A stretch of 64,000 bases of DNA, taken from assembly GCF_024267655.1 (NCBI RefSeq), contig NZ_CP100595.1, positions 124,001 to 188,000 of the forward strand, in the 5' to 3' direction. The translations under genes were made by a program, and so were the position numbers. Below are positions 25,560 to 34,534 of this stretch, one piece after another. How positions within the stretch are numbered: the stretch's first letter is position 1; each line of letters opens with the position of its first letter. This DNA is from Arcobacter roscoffensis. GTDB taxonomy: Bacteria > Campylobacterota > Campylobacteria > Campylobacterales > Arcobacteraceae. The notes beneath the pieces were generated by a model. The model made no database searches, had not been told where the DNA came from, and saw nothing but the letters and a program-made list of their open reading frames with translations.

Positions 25560-28500
25560 ATGAGTAAAAATAGTTTAGTAGTAATTGGTATTGGAGCTAG
25601 TGCAGGTGGATTAGAGGCCTTACAAATTATGCTTAGTAACCTTAATGAAAATGATAATTGTGCATATGTTATAGCTCAACACTTAAGCCCTACTCATAAA
25701 AGCATGATGGTTGACTTGCTTTCAAGAACTACTAATATTCCTGTTATTGAAGTAAAAAATGGAATGCTTATAAAAGCAAAAACTATTTATATGACGCCTG
25801 AAAACACTGATATATATGTGAAAGAAAATAAGCTCTTTTTGAAAAGTATTGAGCAGTCTTTTGGTCCTAGACCATCCGTAAACTACTTTTTTAGTTCACT
25901 TGCAAATAGTTTTACACATAGAAGTATTGGAATTATTTTATCAGGTACTGGAAGTGATGGTTCTTTTGGTATTAGAAATATAAAAGCAGAAGGTGGAATA
26001 ACAATAGCTCAGTCTCCAAATACTGCAAAATATGATGGTATGCCTTTATCTGCTATGAATACAGGAAAGGTTGATTTAGTAATTCCTATAGATCAATTAA
26101 GTAGTGAAATATCTAGAATTGTAAATACTATTGATAGTGATTTTAAGATTACAGAAGATGAAAGAAATTTACAACAAATATACAAAATATTGTTTGAAGA
26201 ACAAGGTATTGATTTTTCTTTATATAAAAGAAATACGCTTATTAGAAGAATAGAAAGAAGATTAGCAGCTTTAAAAGTTGAAACTTTAAGTGAGTATTTA
26301 AAAATTTTAGAAGACTCTAAAGAGGAAGTTGTAAATTTATATCATGATATTTTAATTGGAGTTACAAGCTTCTTTAGAGATACAGATTCTTTTGAGTCTA
26401 TAAAAAAATACATTGAATTACTAATAAGTAAAAAAGAACAAGGTGAAGAAGTAAGATTTTGGTCTATTGGTTGTTCTACCGGAGAAGAAGCTTATTCTGT
26501 AGCAATATTACTTTCTGAAATCCTTGAAGAAAAGATTAGTAAATACAAAATAAAAATATTTGCAACAGATGTTGATGATGAGTCTTTGAAAATAGCAAGA
26601 ACAGGCATCTATTCTGAAACTTCATTGGAAAATGTTCCAAAAAACTTGATTCAAAAATATTTTAGTGTACAAAAAAACAATTTTGAGATAAAAAAATCAA
26701 TTCGTGAACTTGTTATTTTCTCAAAACATAATATTATCTCAGATTCTCCATTTTTAAGACTAGATTTAATTACCTGTAGAAATATGCTTATTTATTTTAA
26801 TCAGAATCTTCAAAATAGATTTTTCCCAATTATTCATTATGCTTTAAAAGATAGTGGCTATTTATTTTTAGGCAAATCAGAATCAGTTGGACAACATTTA
26901 GATTTATTTAGTTTAGTAGATAAAAATGCAAAAATATTTAAAGCTCAATTTACAGGAATTAAAGAGCCTCCTAGACTTTATAACTATTCTACATCTTATA
27001 AAAATTATGAAGAACCAAAAGTTAAGAAATATAAAAATGAAGAAGAGATTTTAGAAGAAAAAATAAATCAAGCTGTAAGTGAAGTTGTTCTTGATAAGTG
27101 TGTAGTTGTAAACTCTTCAAATGATATAGTTTATGTAAAAGGAAATATTCCTTTTTTAAAATTAGGTCAAGGAAGAATGTCTAATAATATTTTTAAGCTA
27201 ATAGGGGATGAGCTTTCATTAGACTTAAGAAGTACTTTAAATGAAGCGAAGAAAAGTAAGTCAATAAAACTAACACCTTTTAGAGCAATAGAGATTTTTG
27301 AATCAATTATAAGATATGTAAGAATTATTGTAGTTCCTTTTAAAGATGAAAAAAGTGATGATTGGATGAGTGTTCTTTTCTTTCAAAGTGAAGAGAGTCA
27401 AAACATAAAAGGGCACATAATAAGTTCTACTGATGAAAATGAAGTAATTGAAAAGCTAACTTTAGAGCTTGATAGTACGAAGTCTCATTTACAAAATGTT
27501 ATTGAAGAGTTAGAAACTTCATATGAAGAGATGCAAAGTTTAAATGAGGAGCTACAAAGCTCAAATGAAGAACTTCAAAGTTCTAATGAAGAGTTAGAAA
27601 CAACAAATGAAGAACTACAAAGTACAAATGAAGAACTTCAAACAGCATATTCTGAACTTAGGGTTTTATATGATGATAAAGAAAAAAGAACTAAACAGCT
27701 TGAAGAATTGACAGAAAAACTAAGCTCAAAAAGTGAAGAGTATAGAAAACAAAAAGAGCTTACAGAAACTATAATAGATACAGCAACAACATCAATAATG
27801 ATGGTTGATATAAACTCTGAAATAAATTTTGTAAATAAACAAATTTTAACTTTGTTTAATCTTAAAAAAACAGATTTATTAGGTATGAAATTTGATTCAA
27901 CTGATATGGATATGCAAACTTTTGATGGTAAGAAATTCGATGAAGAAGATACACCTTTTTCACTTATAAGAAAAAACTTTGAGGCAATTTCTGATGTCAA
28001 ATTAGTAATTCAAGTTGATTTTAATAAGCTTTATTTATTAGTTAGTGGTGCGCCACTTTTTGATGTTGAGGGTAAATTCAAAGGAGCAGTTTTCTGTATA
28101 GATAATCTAACTTACTCAGAAATGATGAGAAGTGATTTAGAACATTATGAAAATAGTCTTATTTTAAATAATCCAATAAATGAAGGTATTGGAGATGATA
28201 GGTTTGATATTCTTGAAATAGCTTTAATTGATACTACAACTACAATTAGAAATGAGCTAAATAATATCTCTTTAATGTCCCATTTAGTTGAAACTCAAGA
28301 TGAAAATATAAATGAAAGTATTCATCAGTTAAAGAATAAAATATCTTTATTATCAAAAACATTAGATATAAAAGTAGACACTTATTTAGAAACAATTAAA
28401 TATAAAAGGTCATATTTAAATCTAGAAATAAAAGCTATGTTAGAGCTTTTCTCTTCTATTTTTGATAATTATTTAATAAATATAGATTATGATCCACAAA

Positions 28501-28802
28501 TACAAACAGACTATAAAATTTCAGTTAAACATATCAGAAAAGTATTATATGTTTTAATAGAGTTTATATTAAGTTTAAAAGTACAGTATTTAGAAACTAA
28601 AGAGTTAAACATTAATTTAAAACTAATAAAACAAGATAAAAAAAGTATTTTAGAATTAAGTTTTGAAGATAAAAAACTTTTAGATAGTCAAAAAGAGATA
28701 CTAGATAGTTTTAATAATAGCTTTTATGAGTTCTTTAAAACAATTGGTGTTCAAATAGAACTAAGTTTTGATAAAAAAATGAAATGTAAGTGTGTAGTAT
28801 AG
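25560..28802 (+). CDS. CheB-CheR fusion with coiled coil, PAS and kinase-like tail
   Basis: A fusion of about 1,080 residues. A CheB-type methylesterase (about 1-190) has catalytic Ser in GIGASAGGLEAL, His in AQHLSPTHKSMM and Asp in LSGTGSDGSFG. A CheR-type methyltransferase (about 205-470) has the SAM loop SIGCSTGEEAYSVAIL and LITCRNMLIYFN. A long coiled coil with repeated NEELQSS heptads (about 630-720) precedes a PAS domain (about 735-860), and the tail resembles a degenerate kinase (no clear HATPase boxes). Such fusions modify chemoreceptor-like proteins or control gene expression. I start it at ATG 25560: AGGTGAG just upstream is the ribosome-binding site, while the earlier in-frame GTG at 25551 lies inside it. 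It is divergent from the EAL gene and leads a three-gene unit. Confidence 0.9.
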   Translation: MSKNSLVVIGIGASAGGLEALQIMLSNLNENDNCAYVIAQHLSPTHKSMMVDLLSRTTNIPVIEVKNGMLIKAKTIYMTPENTDIYVKENKLFLKSIEQSFGPRPSVNYFFSSLANSFTHRSIGIILSGTGSDGSFGIRNIKAEGGITIAQSPNTAKYDGMPLSAMNTGKVDLVIPIDQLSSEISRIVNTIDSDFKITEDERNLQQIYKILFEEQGIDFSLYKRNTLIRRIERRLAALKVETLSEYLKILEDSKEEVVNLYHDILIGVTSFFRDTDSFESIKKYIELLISKKEQGEEVRFWSIGCSTGEEAYSVAILLSEILEEKISKYKIKIFATDVDDESLKIARTGIYSETSLENVPKNLIQKYFSVQKNNFEIKKSIRELVIFSKHNIISDSPFLRLDLITCRNMLIYFNQNLQNRFFPIIHYALKDSGYLFLGKSESVGQHLDLFSLVDKNAKIFKAQFTGIKEPPRLYNYSTSYKNYEEPKVKKYKNEEEILEEKINQAVSEVVLDKCVVVNSSNDIVYVKGNIPFLKLGQGRMSNNIFKLIGDELSLDLRSTLNEAKKSKSIKLTPFRAIEIFESIIRYVRIIVVPFKDEKSDDWMSVLFFQSEESQNIKGHIISSTDENEVIEKLTLELDSTKSHLQNVIEELETSYEEMQSLNEELQSSNEELQSSNEELETTNEELQSTNEELQTAYSELRVLYDDKEKRTKQLEELTEKLSSKSEEYRKQKELTETIIDTATTSIMMVDINSEINFVNKQILTLFNLKKTDLLGMKFDSTDMDMQTFDGKKFDEEDTPFSLIRKNFEAISDVKLVIQVDFNKLYLLVSGAPLFDVEGKFKGAVFCIDNLTYSEMMRSDLEHYENSLILNNPINEGIGDDRFDILEIALIDTTTTIRNELNNISLMSHLVETQDENINESIHQLKNKISLLSKTLDIKVDTYLETIKYKRSYLNLEIKAMLELFSSIFDNYLINIDYDPQIQTDYKISVKHIRKVLYVLIEFILSLKVQYLETKELNINLKLIKQDKKSILELSFEDKKLLDSQKEILDSFNNSFYEFFKTIGVQIELSFDKKMKCKCVV

Positions 28803-28803
28803 T

Positions 28804-31191
28804 ATGAATTCTAATAATGATGTATCTATAAGCTTCTTTTTTGATGATAAAAACATAGAAAATTTTTATATAAATATCTTTAAAAAGTTTAATTTTCAAA
28901 ATATCGAGACTTTTTCTATCAATCAAGAAAGTCAACTAAAAAAGATAAAAAATGAACTAATTGTAATAGATATAAGTTCAAAAAAAAGTCTTTTAAAAAT
29001 AAAAAATTTTGATTTTTCTAAAACATCAAAAGTTATAGTTATATCAGCTTTTTTAAAAAAATACCTAACCTTGCCTTCTAATATTGAAAAAAGACTTTAT
29101 CATTTTTTTTCTAAACCCTTAGATTTTAAAATATTTTCAAAGGTTTTAGAAAGTTGTGTTATCCAAGTAAATAGATATAAGTTTTTGGATAATAAAGAAA
29201 GAATATTAGTTGATTTAGTTGATAAATCCCCTTTTAAAATGGCAGTTTATACCTTAGATGAAAAACTAGTTTATGCTAATAAAGATTATATTGATTTAAA
29301 AGAGCTTGATTATTTAACTGAAAATAAAAACTTCTCAACTCTTTCTCATTCTGATCTAAAATTTAAAGAGATATTATATAACCTCAAAAAAATAAGCACT
29401 TATGTTTATGAGTATGAGTACTTAAATACTTTTTATCGTTCATTTTACTATTTTATAAAAAATGAGAGTTTTGTAGTAGATATTTGTTTTGATATTACAA
29501 AAGAAAAAACTCGAATTGATGATTTAAAGAAAAGTGCACTTTTCTTTGAAAAAAGTAGTGAAGGTGTTGTTGTAACAGATAAAAATGCTAATGTACTTAC
29601 AATAAATACAGCTTTTGCAAAAATTACAGGCTTCACAAAAGATGAGGTAATAGGAAAAAGTATAAATGTTTTATCTTCTGGTATACATGAAAAAAGTTTT
29701 TATAAAAACTTATGGGATAATCTAATCTTTCATGGAAAGTGGCAAGGTGAGATTTGGAATAGAAGAAAAAATGGAGAGGTTTATCCAGAGTGGCTTTCAA
29801 TTACTCAAATAAAAGACCCTAAAACAGATGAAGTAAATTATATGGCTTTGTTTACAGATATTTCATCTATAAAAGAAGCAGATAAAAAACTTCAATTTTA
29901 TGCTAAGCACGACCACTTAACAGGGCTTTTGAATAAAGTACAGTTTGAAAATATTCTAAATTTTAGTATGGAGCGAGCAAAACGAAATAGTTCTAAATTA
30001 GCACTAATGTTTATTGATTTAGATCACTTTAAGGAGATAAATGACACTTATGGTCATAATGTTGGAGACTTAGTTTTAAAAACAGTTGCTTCAAGAATAT
30101 CAAAAACCTTAAGAAAAGAAGATGTTATAGCTAGAATTGGTGGTGATGAGTTTAATATCTTGATTGATTACATAGAAGATGAAAGTGATGCTTTAGAAAT
30201 TGGAAATAAATTAAATGAAGCAATAAAAAAAGATATGTATTTAGAAAATGCAACTTTTTATCTATCTTTTTCTATAGGAATATCTATTTATCCCTACCAT
30301 GGAATAAATACAAAAGATTTAATCAAAAACGCAGATGCTGCTATGTATGAAGTTAAAAAAGCAGGTAGAGATGGTGTTATGCTTTATAACTCAGAGTTTA
30401 CTAAAAATTTATTAAAAAAAGTAGAACTACAAAACAGTCTAAAAGAAGCCACAAAAAATGAAGATTTTGAAGTTTATTATCAACCAGTAATAAATTTATC
30501 TTCTAAAAAAGTAATTGGTGCTGAAGCTCTCATACGATGGTATGATAGTAATACCAATGCTTATATCTCTCCTGAGAAATTTATTCCAATAGCAGAAAAT
30601 CATGGGATGATTTATGATATAGGGCGTTTTGTAAGAAAACAAGCCTTTGAAGACTTATTGATTATTTTAAATAGTTATGACCCTAATTTTATTATGTCTA
30701 TAAATGTATCATCAAAAGAGTTTTTCCAAGATGAATACATAAAAGATTTATTGACTATGATGAAAGATTTTTCAATTGATACAAAAAATATCGAACTTGA
30801 AATTACAGAAACTCATATTATGAAAAATAGTGATTTAGCTATAAAAATACTTAATAAACTAAAAGAAAACAACATAAACTTGGCCATAGATGATTTTGGT
30901 TCGGGGTATTCTTCTTTAAACTATTTAAAAAAGTTTCCAATTAGTAAGCTAAAGATAGACAAATCTTTTGTTTTAGATATGCTAAAAGTTGAAGATGATA
31001 GGCTTATTACTCAAACTATTATAAACATATCAAAAATATTTAAAGTAAAAGTTCAAGCTGAGGGTGTTGAGTCAAAAGCTCATGAATTTGAGTTAATGCA
31101 GATGGGCTGTGATCTCTCTCAAGGTTACTATCATGCAAGACCTATGCCAATAAATGATTTTTTAAACTTTTTAGAAGGAAGAAATAAATGA
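28804..31191 (+). CDS. Receiver-like/PAS/GGDEF/EAL c-di-GMP enzyme
   Basis: A cytoplasmic 795-residue protein. The first ~115 residues resemble a degenerate receiver (ELIVIDIS, KVIVISAFL, FFSKPLDFKIF), with the acceptor Asp region not well conserved. Two PAS segments follow, the second (about 240-360) with EGVVVTDKNANVLTINTAFA and GEIWNRRKNGEVYPEWL. The GGDEF domain has an intact loop (RIGGDEF, Gly446-Phe450) and the EAL domain keeps AEALIRW, LEITETHIM, AIDDFGSGYSS, LKIDKSFV, QAEGVES and QGYYHARP. Both making and degrading c-di-GMP are therefore chemically possible. It starts one base after the CheB-CheR stop and overlaps the cobalamin-binding gene by 4 bases, indicating tight coupling of all three. 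Confidence 0.92.
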   Translation: MNSNNDVSISFFFDDKNIENFYINIFKKFNFQNIETFSINQESQLKKIKNELIVIDISSKKSLLKIKNFDFSKTSKVIVISAFLKKYLTLPSNIEKRLYHFFSKPLDFKIFSKVLESCVIQVNRYKFLDNKERILVDLVDKSPFKMAVYTLDEKLVYANKDYIDLKELDYLTENKNFSTLSHSDLKFKEILYNLKKISTYVYEYEYLNTFYRSFYYFIKNESFVVDICFDITKEKTRIDDLKKSALFFEKSSEGVVVTDKNANVLTINTAFAKITGFTKDEVIGKSINVLSSGIHEKSFYKNLWDNLIFHGKWQGEIWNRRKNGEVYPEWLSITQIKDPKTDEVNYMALFTDISSIKEADKKLQFYAKHDHLTGLLNKVQFENILNFSMERAKRNSSKLALMFIDLDHFKEINDTYGHNVGDLVLKTVASRISKTLRKEDVIARIGGDEFNILIDYIEDESDALEIGNKLNEAIKKDMYLENATFYLSFSIGISIYPYHGINTKDLIKNADAAMYEVKKAGRDGVMLYNSEFTKNLLKKVELQNSLKEATKNEDFEVYYQPVINLSSKKVIGAEALIRWYDSNTNAYISPEKFIPIAENHGMIYDIGRFVRKQAFEDLLIILNSYDPNFIMSINVSSKEFFQDEYIKDLLTMMKDFSIDTKNIELEITETHIMKNSDLAIKILNKLKENNINLAIDDFGSGYSSLNYLKKFPISKLKIDKSFVLDMLKVEDDRLITQTIINISKIFKVKVQAEGVESKAHEFELMQMGCDLSQGYYHARPMPINDFLNFLEGRNK

Positions 31192-32252
31192 AGAAATATG
31201 ATTTAACAGTTCCTTTAGATGTTTTTAATGAGATAATAAGATATAAACAAGAAATATTAATACTCATGAATGAACACACTTTAAATACTCAAGATAACTC
31301 TATAAAAGATGCTTTAGTGCATGTCTCTGAGTCTGAAATATACTATCTTTTAGAATACCATCAAAAGGTTTTTATTAACTATTTGTATTTTAAAGAAGAG
31401 AGTATTTTGGAAAACTACTTGCATTGGTTTTATAGAGTTTATTTAAATAAAGATTTACATATAGATTTCTTTTCTTCTATTTATAAACTTTGGGTAATAG
31501 CATATTCAAAGTATTTAAATAAAACAATGCTTATTCCTGTAAAAAAGTTTTATGAATTTCTAGATGCAAATAATGAAGAAATTTCAAAAACAGCTATGGA
31601 GTTAAAAATATTTTACATAGATAATAAAAGTGATGAATTATATAGTTTTTTAGTAAATGCTCAAAAAGATAAATTCAGAGAAGAAATTTTAAAAAATGCT
31701 TCAACACAAGAAGATTTTTTGCACTTTTTTTCAACTCATGTAGTAAAAGCTATGCAAAAAGTTGGCTTCATGTGGGAAATAGGAAAAATAAGTGTAGCAA
31801 AAGAGCATATTTCAAGTTCAATACTAGAAGAAATATGCTTTGAAGTAATAAACACTTTTCAAAAACAAGAATCAAATAACAAATCAGTATTACTTGTAAA
31901 TGCTCCTAATGAGTTCCATGGTTTAGGCTTAAAGTTTATTTCTAAGTTGCTAGAGAATATGGGGTATAAAGTCATAAGCCTAGGTGCAACAGGAACACCT
32001 AAAAAAGATATATTAAAAGCAGTAGAAGAGTTTGAACCTTCTTATTTAGTAATAGGTGTGTCAATCAGTATAAATTTATATGAAGTAGCACTTATAATAA
32101 AAGAAGTAAATAAATTAAATCACCAAAACTCTTCTAATATAGAAATACTACTTGGTGGAAATGCTTGTAATGATTTAAATAAACCAAAAGAGCTACTTAA
32201 AGCACACGAATATTTTAAAAGTGTTGAAGATATAGTAAAGTATTTTGATTAA
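31188..32252 (+). CDS. Cobalamin-binding protein of the CarH photoreceptor type (stand-alone)
   Basis: A 354-residue soluble protein. The first ~160 residues are helical and of unknown family. About 165-225 is a B12-binding four-helix cap with the Wx9EH signature (Trp196, Glu206-His207 in MWEIGKISVAKEH), and about 230-350 is a Rossmann-type B12 domain with ExHxxG (Glu242, His244, Gly247 in NEFHGLG) and ISLGATGTP. These two motifs together mark AdoCbl-dependent light sensors such as CarH and LitR, but here no DNA-binding domain is attached. It overlaps the GGDEF-EAL gene by ATGA, so it probably passes a light or cobalamin signal to c-di-GMP turnover. The light role is inference. Confidence 0.85.
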   Translation: MKKYDLTVPLDVFNEIIRYKQEILILMNEHTLNTQDNSIKDALVHVSESEIYYLLEYHQKVFINYLYFKEESILENYLHWFYRVYLNKDLHIDFFSSIYKLWVIAYSKYLNKTMLIPVKKFYEFLDANNEEISKTAMELKIFYIDNKSDELYSFLVNAQKDKFREEILKNASTQEDFLHFFSTHVVKAMQKVGFMWEIGKISVAKEHISSSILEEICFEVINTFQKQESNNKSVLLVNAPNEFHGLGLKFISKLLENMGYKVISLGATGTPKKDILKAVEEFEPSYLVIGVSISINLYEVALIIKEVNKLNHQNSSNIEILLGGNACNDLNKPKELLKAHEYFKSVEDIVKYFD

Positions 32253-32520
32253 AATTCTCTAAAAATTAATAATAGAATCTAAGAGTTCTAATTGTAAATT
32301 TAATACTCAAATATTATTCATTTAAGCTAAATTTAAGACATGCTAAATAATGTAATAATTGTGTAAAAGTAGTGTAAAAGATGTGTTTATGGGGTGGGCG
32401 TAAGTATAAAATAACTTTTTTTAGGCTCAAAGAATATTGATTTATGCAAAATTTAAGCTTTGTTTTAAAATAAATTGTAGTATAATAGTTATATAACATA
32501 GAACTAGGCAAGGAAAATAT
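32253..32520. other. Leader region of the pilus-like operon
   Basis: 268 bases without a gene between the cobalamin-binding gene and the first pilin-like gene. AT-rich, with two near-identical GTGTAAAAG blocks (about 32360-32379), a short G-rich stretch TGGGGTGGGCG (32389-32400) that stands out, and a -10 box with ribosome-binding site at the right end. No convincing terminator hairpin for the upstream genes was found. Confidence 0.4.
32481..32486 (+). promoter_or_regulatory. Probable -10 box of the pilus-like operon
   Basis: GTAGTATAATAG contains a perfect TATAAT 35 bases before the first ATG; AAGGA (32510-32514) provides the ribosome-binding site. This is the only clear promoter before a run of 14 closely spaced plus-strand genes. 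Confidence 0.5.
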
Positions 32521-33051
32521 ATGGCATATTTTGTAGCATCTATTATAGCTGTGACATCTGCTATGATTATTATTCTTACTAGATATGAGGCGGATGATTC
32601 TACTATAAAAGCAGAACTAGAAGAAATGAGAGTGATGTTTGAGCTAGTAGATGGTTATGTGAATACATATATTCAAGCAGGTGAAAGTTTATCGACTTTG
32701 AGCTTTAACTTTTTGAATAAAAATGGTTTTTTATTAGAAGGTAGTACAGTTGAAGGTACAGGTTTTGCTTCAACAGTGAAACATCCAAATAAAGATGATG
32801 TTGTATGGCAAATCATACCTACTAAAGATCATGAAAACAACTCATACTCACTTATGGTAAATATGAGTGGAAACGCTGCTTTGATGAGTAAAGCTAGATT
32901 CTCAGAAAGCTTTATAGGAAGAGAATTTTGTGAAAAAGCTTTATTTGGAAAAGTAAACTATATCTTTAATACTCATGATACTACAAATAAAGTATTTACA
33001 GGTACAGGTACAAATAGTGATGGCTTCTTGGTGTGTGAAGTACATAAATAG
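32521..33051 (+). CDS. Pilin-like protein with N-terminal helix, no prepilin leader
   Basis: A 176-residue protein that begins directly with a hydrophobic helix (AYFVASIIAVTSAMIIILTR), then an amphipathic stretch (KAELEEMRVMFELVDGYVNT) and a globular, strand-rich remainder. This is the architecture of a mature type IV pilin or pseudopilin. Two cysteines late in the chain (FCEKAL and LVCEVHK) are placed like the disulfide-bonded D-region of pilins. The basic leader ending in Gly that a prepilin peptidase cuts is missing, and no alternative upstream start supplies it. First gene of the operon. The pilin label is inference from shape and neighbours. Confidence 0.6.
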   Translation: MAYFVASIIAVTSAMIIILTRYEADDSTIKAELEEMRVMFELVDGYVNTYIQAGESLSTLSFNFLNKNGFLLEGSTVEGTGFASTVKHPNKDDVVWQIIPTKDHENNSYSLMVNMSGNAALMSKARFSESFIGREFCEKALFGKVNYIFNTHDTTNKVFTGTGTNSDGFLVCEVHK

Positions 33052-33115
33052 TTTTAAGTAACGGGTGGTAGGTAGGTATTATGTCAAATTTAATTAATAA
33101 ACAGAAAGGATAAAA

Positions 33116-33769
33116 ATGCCACAATTGATAGCAATGGTAATAGTAGTAGTTGGAGCTATGATTTATATGTTCCAAACATTTGGAGGAACTGGTGATAAGA
33201 TTGAGGGAATGGCTCAAAAAACAAGTATTATATCTGAAATAAGAATGATTAAAGATGGTGTTCAAAGAGCAGCAGCGACAAGACAAATTGGAGTAGCAGG
33301 TGGTACTGAGGTAACAGCTGGAACTGCAGCAGCTACATTAGAAGGTATTATTGAATTAGGAGATTACTTTCCAGAGCAAGTTAATGAACAACTAGATCCT
33401 TTAGATACTCCTGCACGATTAGATACAAATAATACATATCAAGCAATATCTTTTGGAGCTGATGACTCTATGGAAATTACATTAGTTAATAATGTTGCAG
33501 GAGCTACACCTGGTTTATTTGTTAATTTATCTCAAGGGACATTAGCTCCAAATGCAGGATTTTTGGAAACTCAAGTAGCATTTGATTTAAGAGGAGTTGC
33601 AACTTTTGATAGACAAGCAACAAGTGCAACAGCTGGAGCTTTAGATGCAGCAGCTTTAGGAATTGCCTCAAGAAGACCTGCAGATAATGGTGATGGTGGA
33701 ACTGATACTGATGGAATGTTTATTATCTATTTCAATGATCTTTTAGCTGATGAAGTTGTAAGACCATAA
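33116..33769 (+). CDS. Pilin-like protein, candidate major subunit
   Basis: A 217-residue protein with a short hydrophobic N-terminal helix (MPQLIAMVIVVVGAMIYMF), a helical region (MAQKTSIISEIRMIKDGVQR) and a long Ala/Gly/Thr-rich globular part, no cysteine. The low-complexity, small-residue composition and strong ribosome-binding site (AGAAAGGATAAAA) suit an abundant structural subunit. As with its neighbours there is no classical prepilin leader and no Glu at position 5. It could be the main pilin of the machine encoded downstream; direct evidence is lacking. Confidence 0.58.
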   Translation: MPQLIAMVIVVVGAMIYMFQTFGGTGDKIEGMAQKTSIISEIRMIKDGVQRAAATRQIGVAGGTEVTAGTAAATLEGIIELGDYFPEQVNEQLDPLDTPARLDTNNTYQAISFGADDSMEITLVNNVAGATPGLFVNLSQGTLAPNAGFLETQVAFDLRGVATFDRQATSATAGALDAAALGIASRRPADNGDGGTDTDGMFIIYFNDLLADEVVRP

Positions 33770-33793
33770 TCTGTTTTACAAAAATGAAAAAAC

Positions 33794-34534
33794 ATGCTAG
33801 GAAACATATGGCTAAGTTCGGCACTTGCAGTAGTAGCCATATTTTCTGCATCTGTTGCTTATAAATCTTATAGCGATTTGCAAGATGTAAAACATATGCA
33901 AGAAAGCTATGAGATTATAAGAGATATTAAAACACTTCTTGCTTACAAATACTCAATCGACCCACAAGATATTTCAAGGGATGAAATCATAGCTTTATTA
34001 CCCCAAGATGGTAACTGGGAATGGTTACTTTTACTTGATAGAACTTCAAGCGCTTCTTTAGAAAATGATGCCTTACTTCAAGAAGATGGTACTTTACAAA
34101 TAAATGAAGAGCAAAGACTTAAACTTTTTGCACTAAGAGCAAAGCTTAATGAATCAGGAAATGATGTAACAGGTGTTACAACAGATGGAGTTGTAGGTGA
34201 GAGAACATTTATTTTAGATGTGGGAATAGAAGAAAAAAATATTTCTTACAAAGATGAAGCAATACAAAAAGCAATACATAGAGTTATACAAATAGCTTAT
34301 TATATTTACCCTATTATGAATGCTTCAAATTATGGTAATTTAGTAAAACAATATATTCCATATAATCTTATGTATCAAGACTTTTCAAAAGAGGGTGAGA
34401 CTTTGCCTTTAAATGCTGATATTTTAAAGCAAAGACAAGAAGAGTATTTTAAACAAAGAGTCTTAGAAGAGCTTTTAAAATCTCAAAGCCCAAGAGATGT
34501 AAGACTATACAATAAATTAAAGAGTTTTTTATGA
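33794..34534 (+). CDS. Pilin-like or pseudopilin-like membrane-anchored protein
   Basis: A 246-residue protein anchored by one N-terminal helix (NIWLSSALAVVAIFSASVAY), followed by a long helix (DLQDVKHMQESYEIIRDIKT) and a mixed domain. A TGA in frame three codons upstream fixes the start at ATG 33794, despite a poor ribosome-binding site, so expression may be lower than that of the preceding gene. The layout again resembles a pilin without a processed leader. It ends overlapping the next gene (ATGA). Function is inferred from location only. Confidence 0.5.
   Translation: MLGNIWLSSALAVVAIFSASVAYKSYSDLQDVKHMQESYEIIRDIKTLLAYKYSIDPQDISRDEIIALLPQDGNWEWLLLLDRTSSASLENDALLQEDGTLQINEEQRLKLFALRAKLNESGNDVTGVTTDGVVGERTFILDVGIEEKNISYKDEAIQKAIHRVIQIAYYIYPIMNASNYGNLVKQYIPYNLMYQDFSKEGETLPLNADILKQRQEEYFKQRVLEELLKSQSPRDVRLYNKLKSFL

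Noticed and set aside
27530-27650. DNA repeat of near-identical 18-base blocks (AATGAAGAACTTCAA type)
   Set aside because: It encodes the NEELQSS heptads of the CheB-CheR coiled coil and stays in frame, so it is protein repeat structure and not a satellite or CRISPR-like array.
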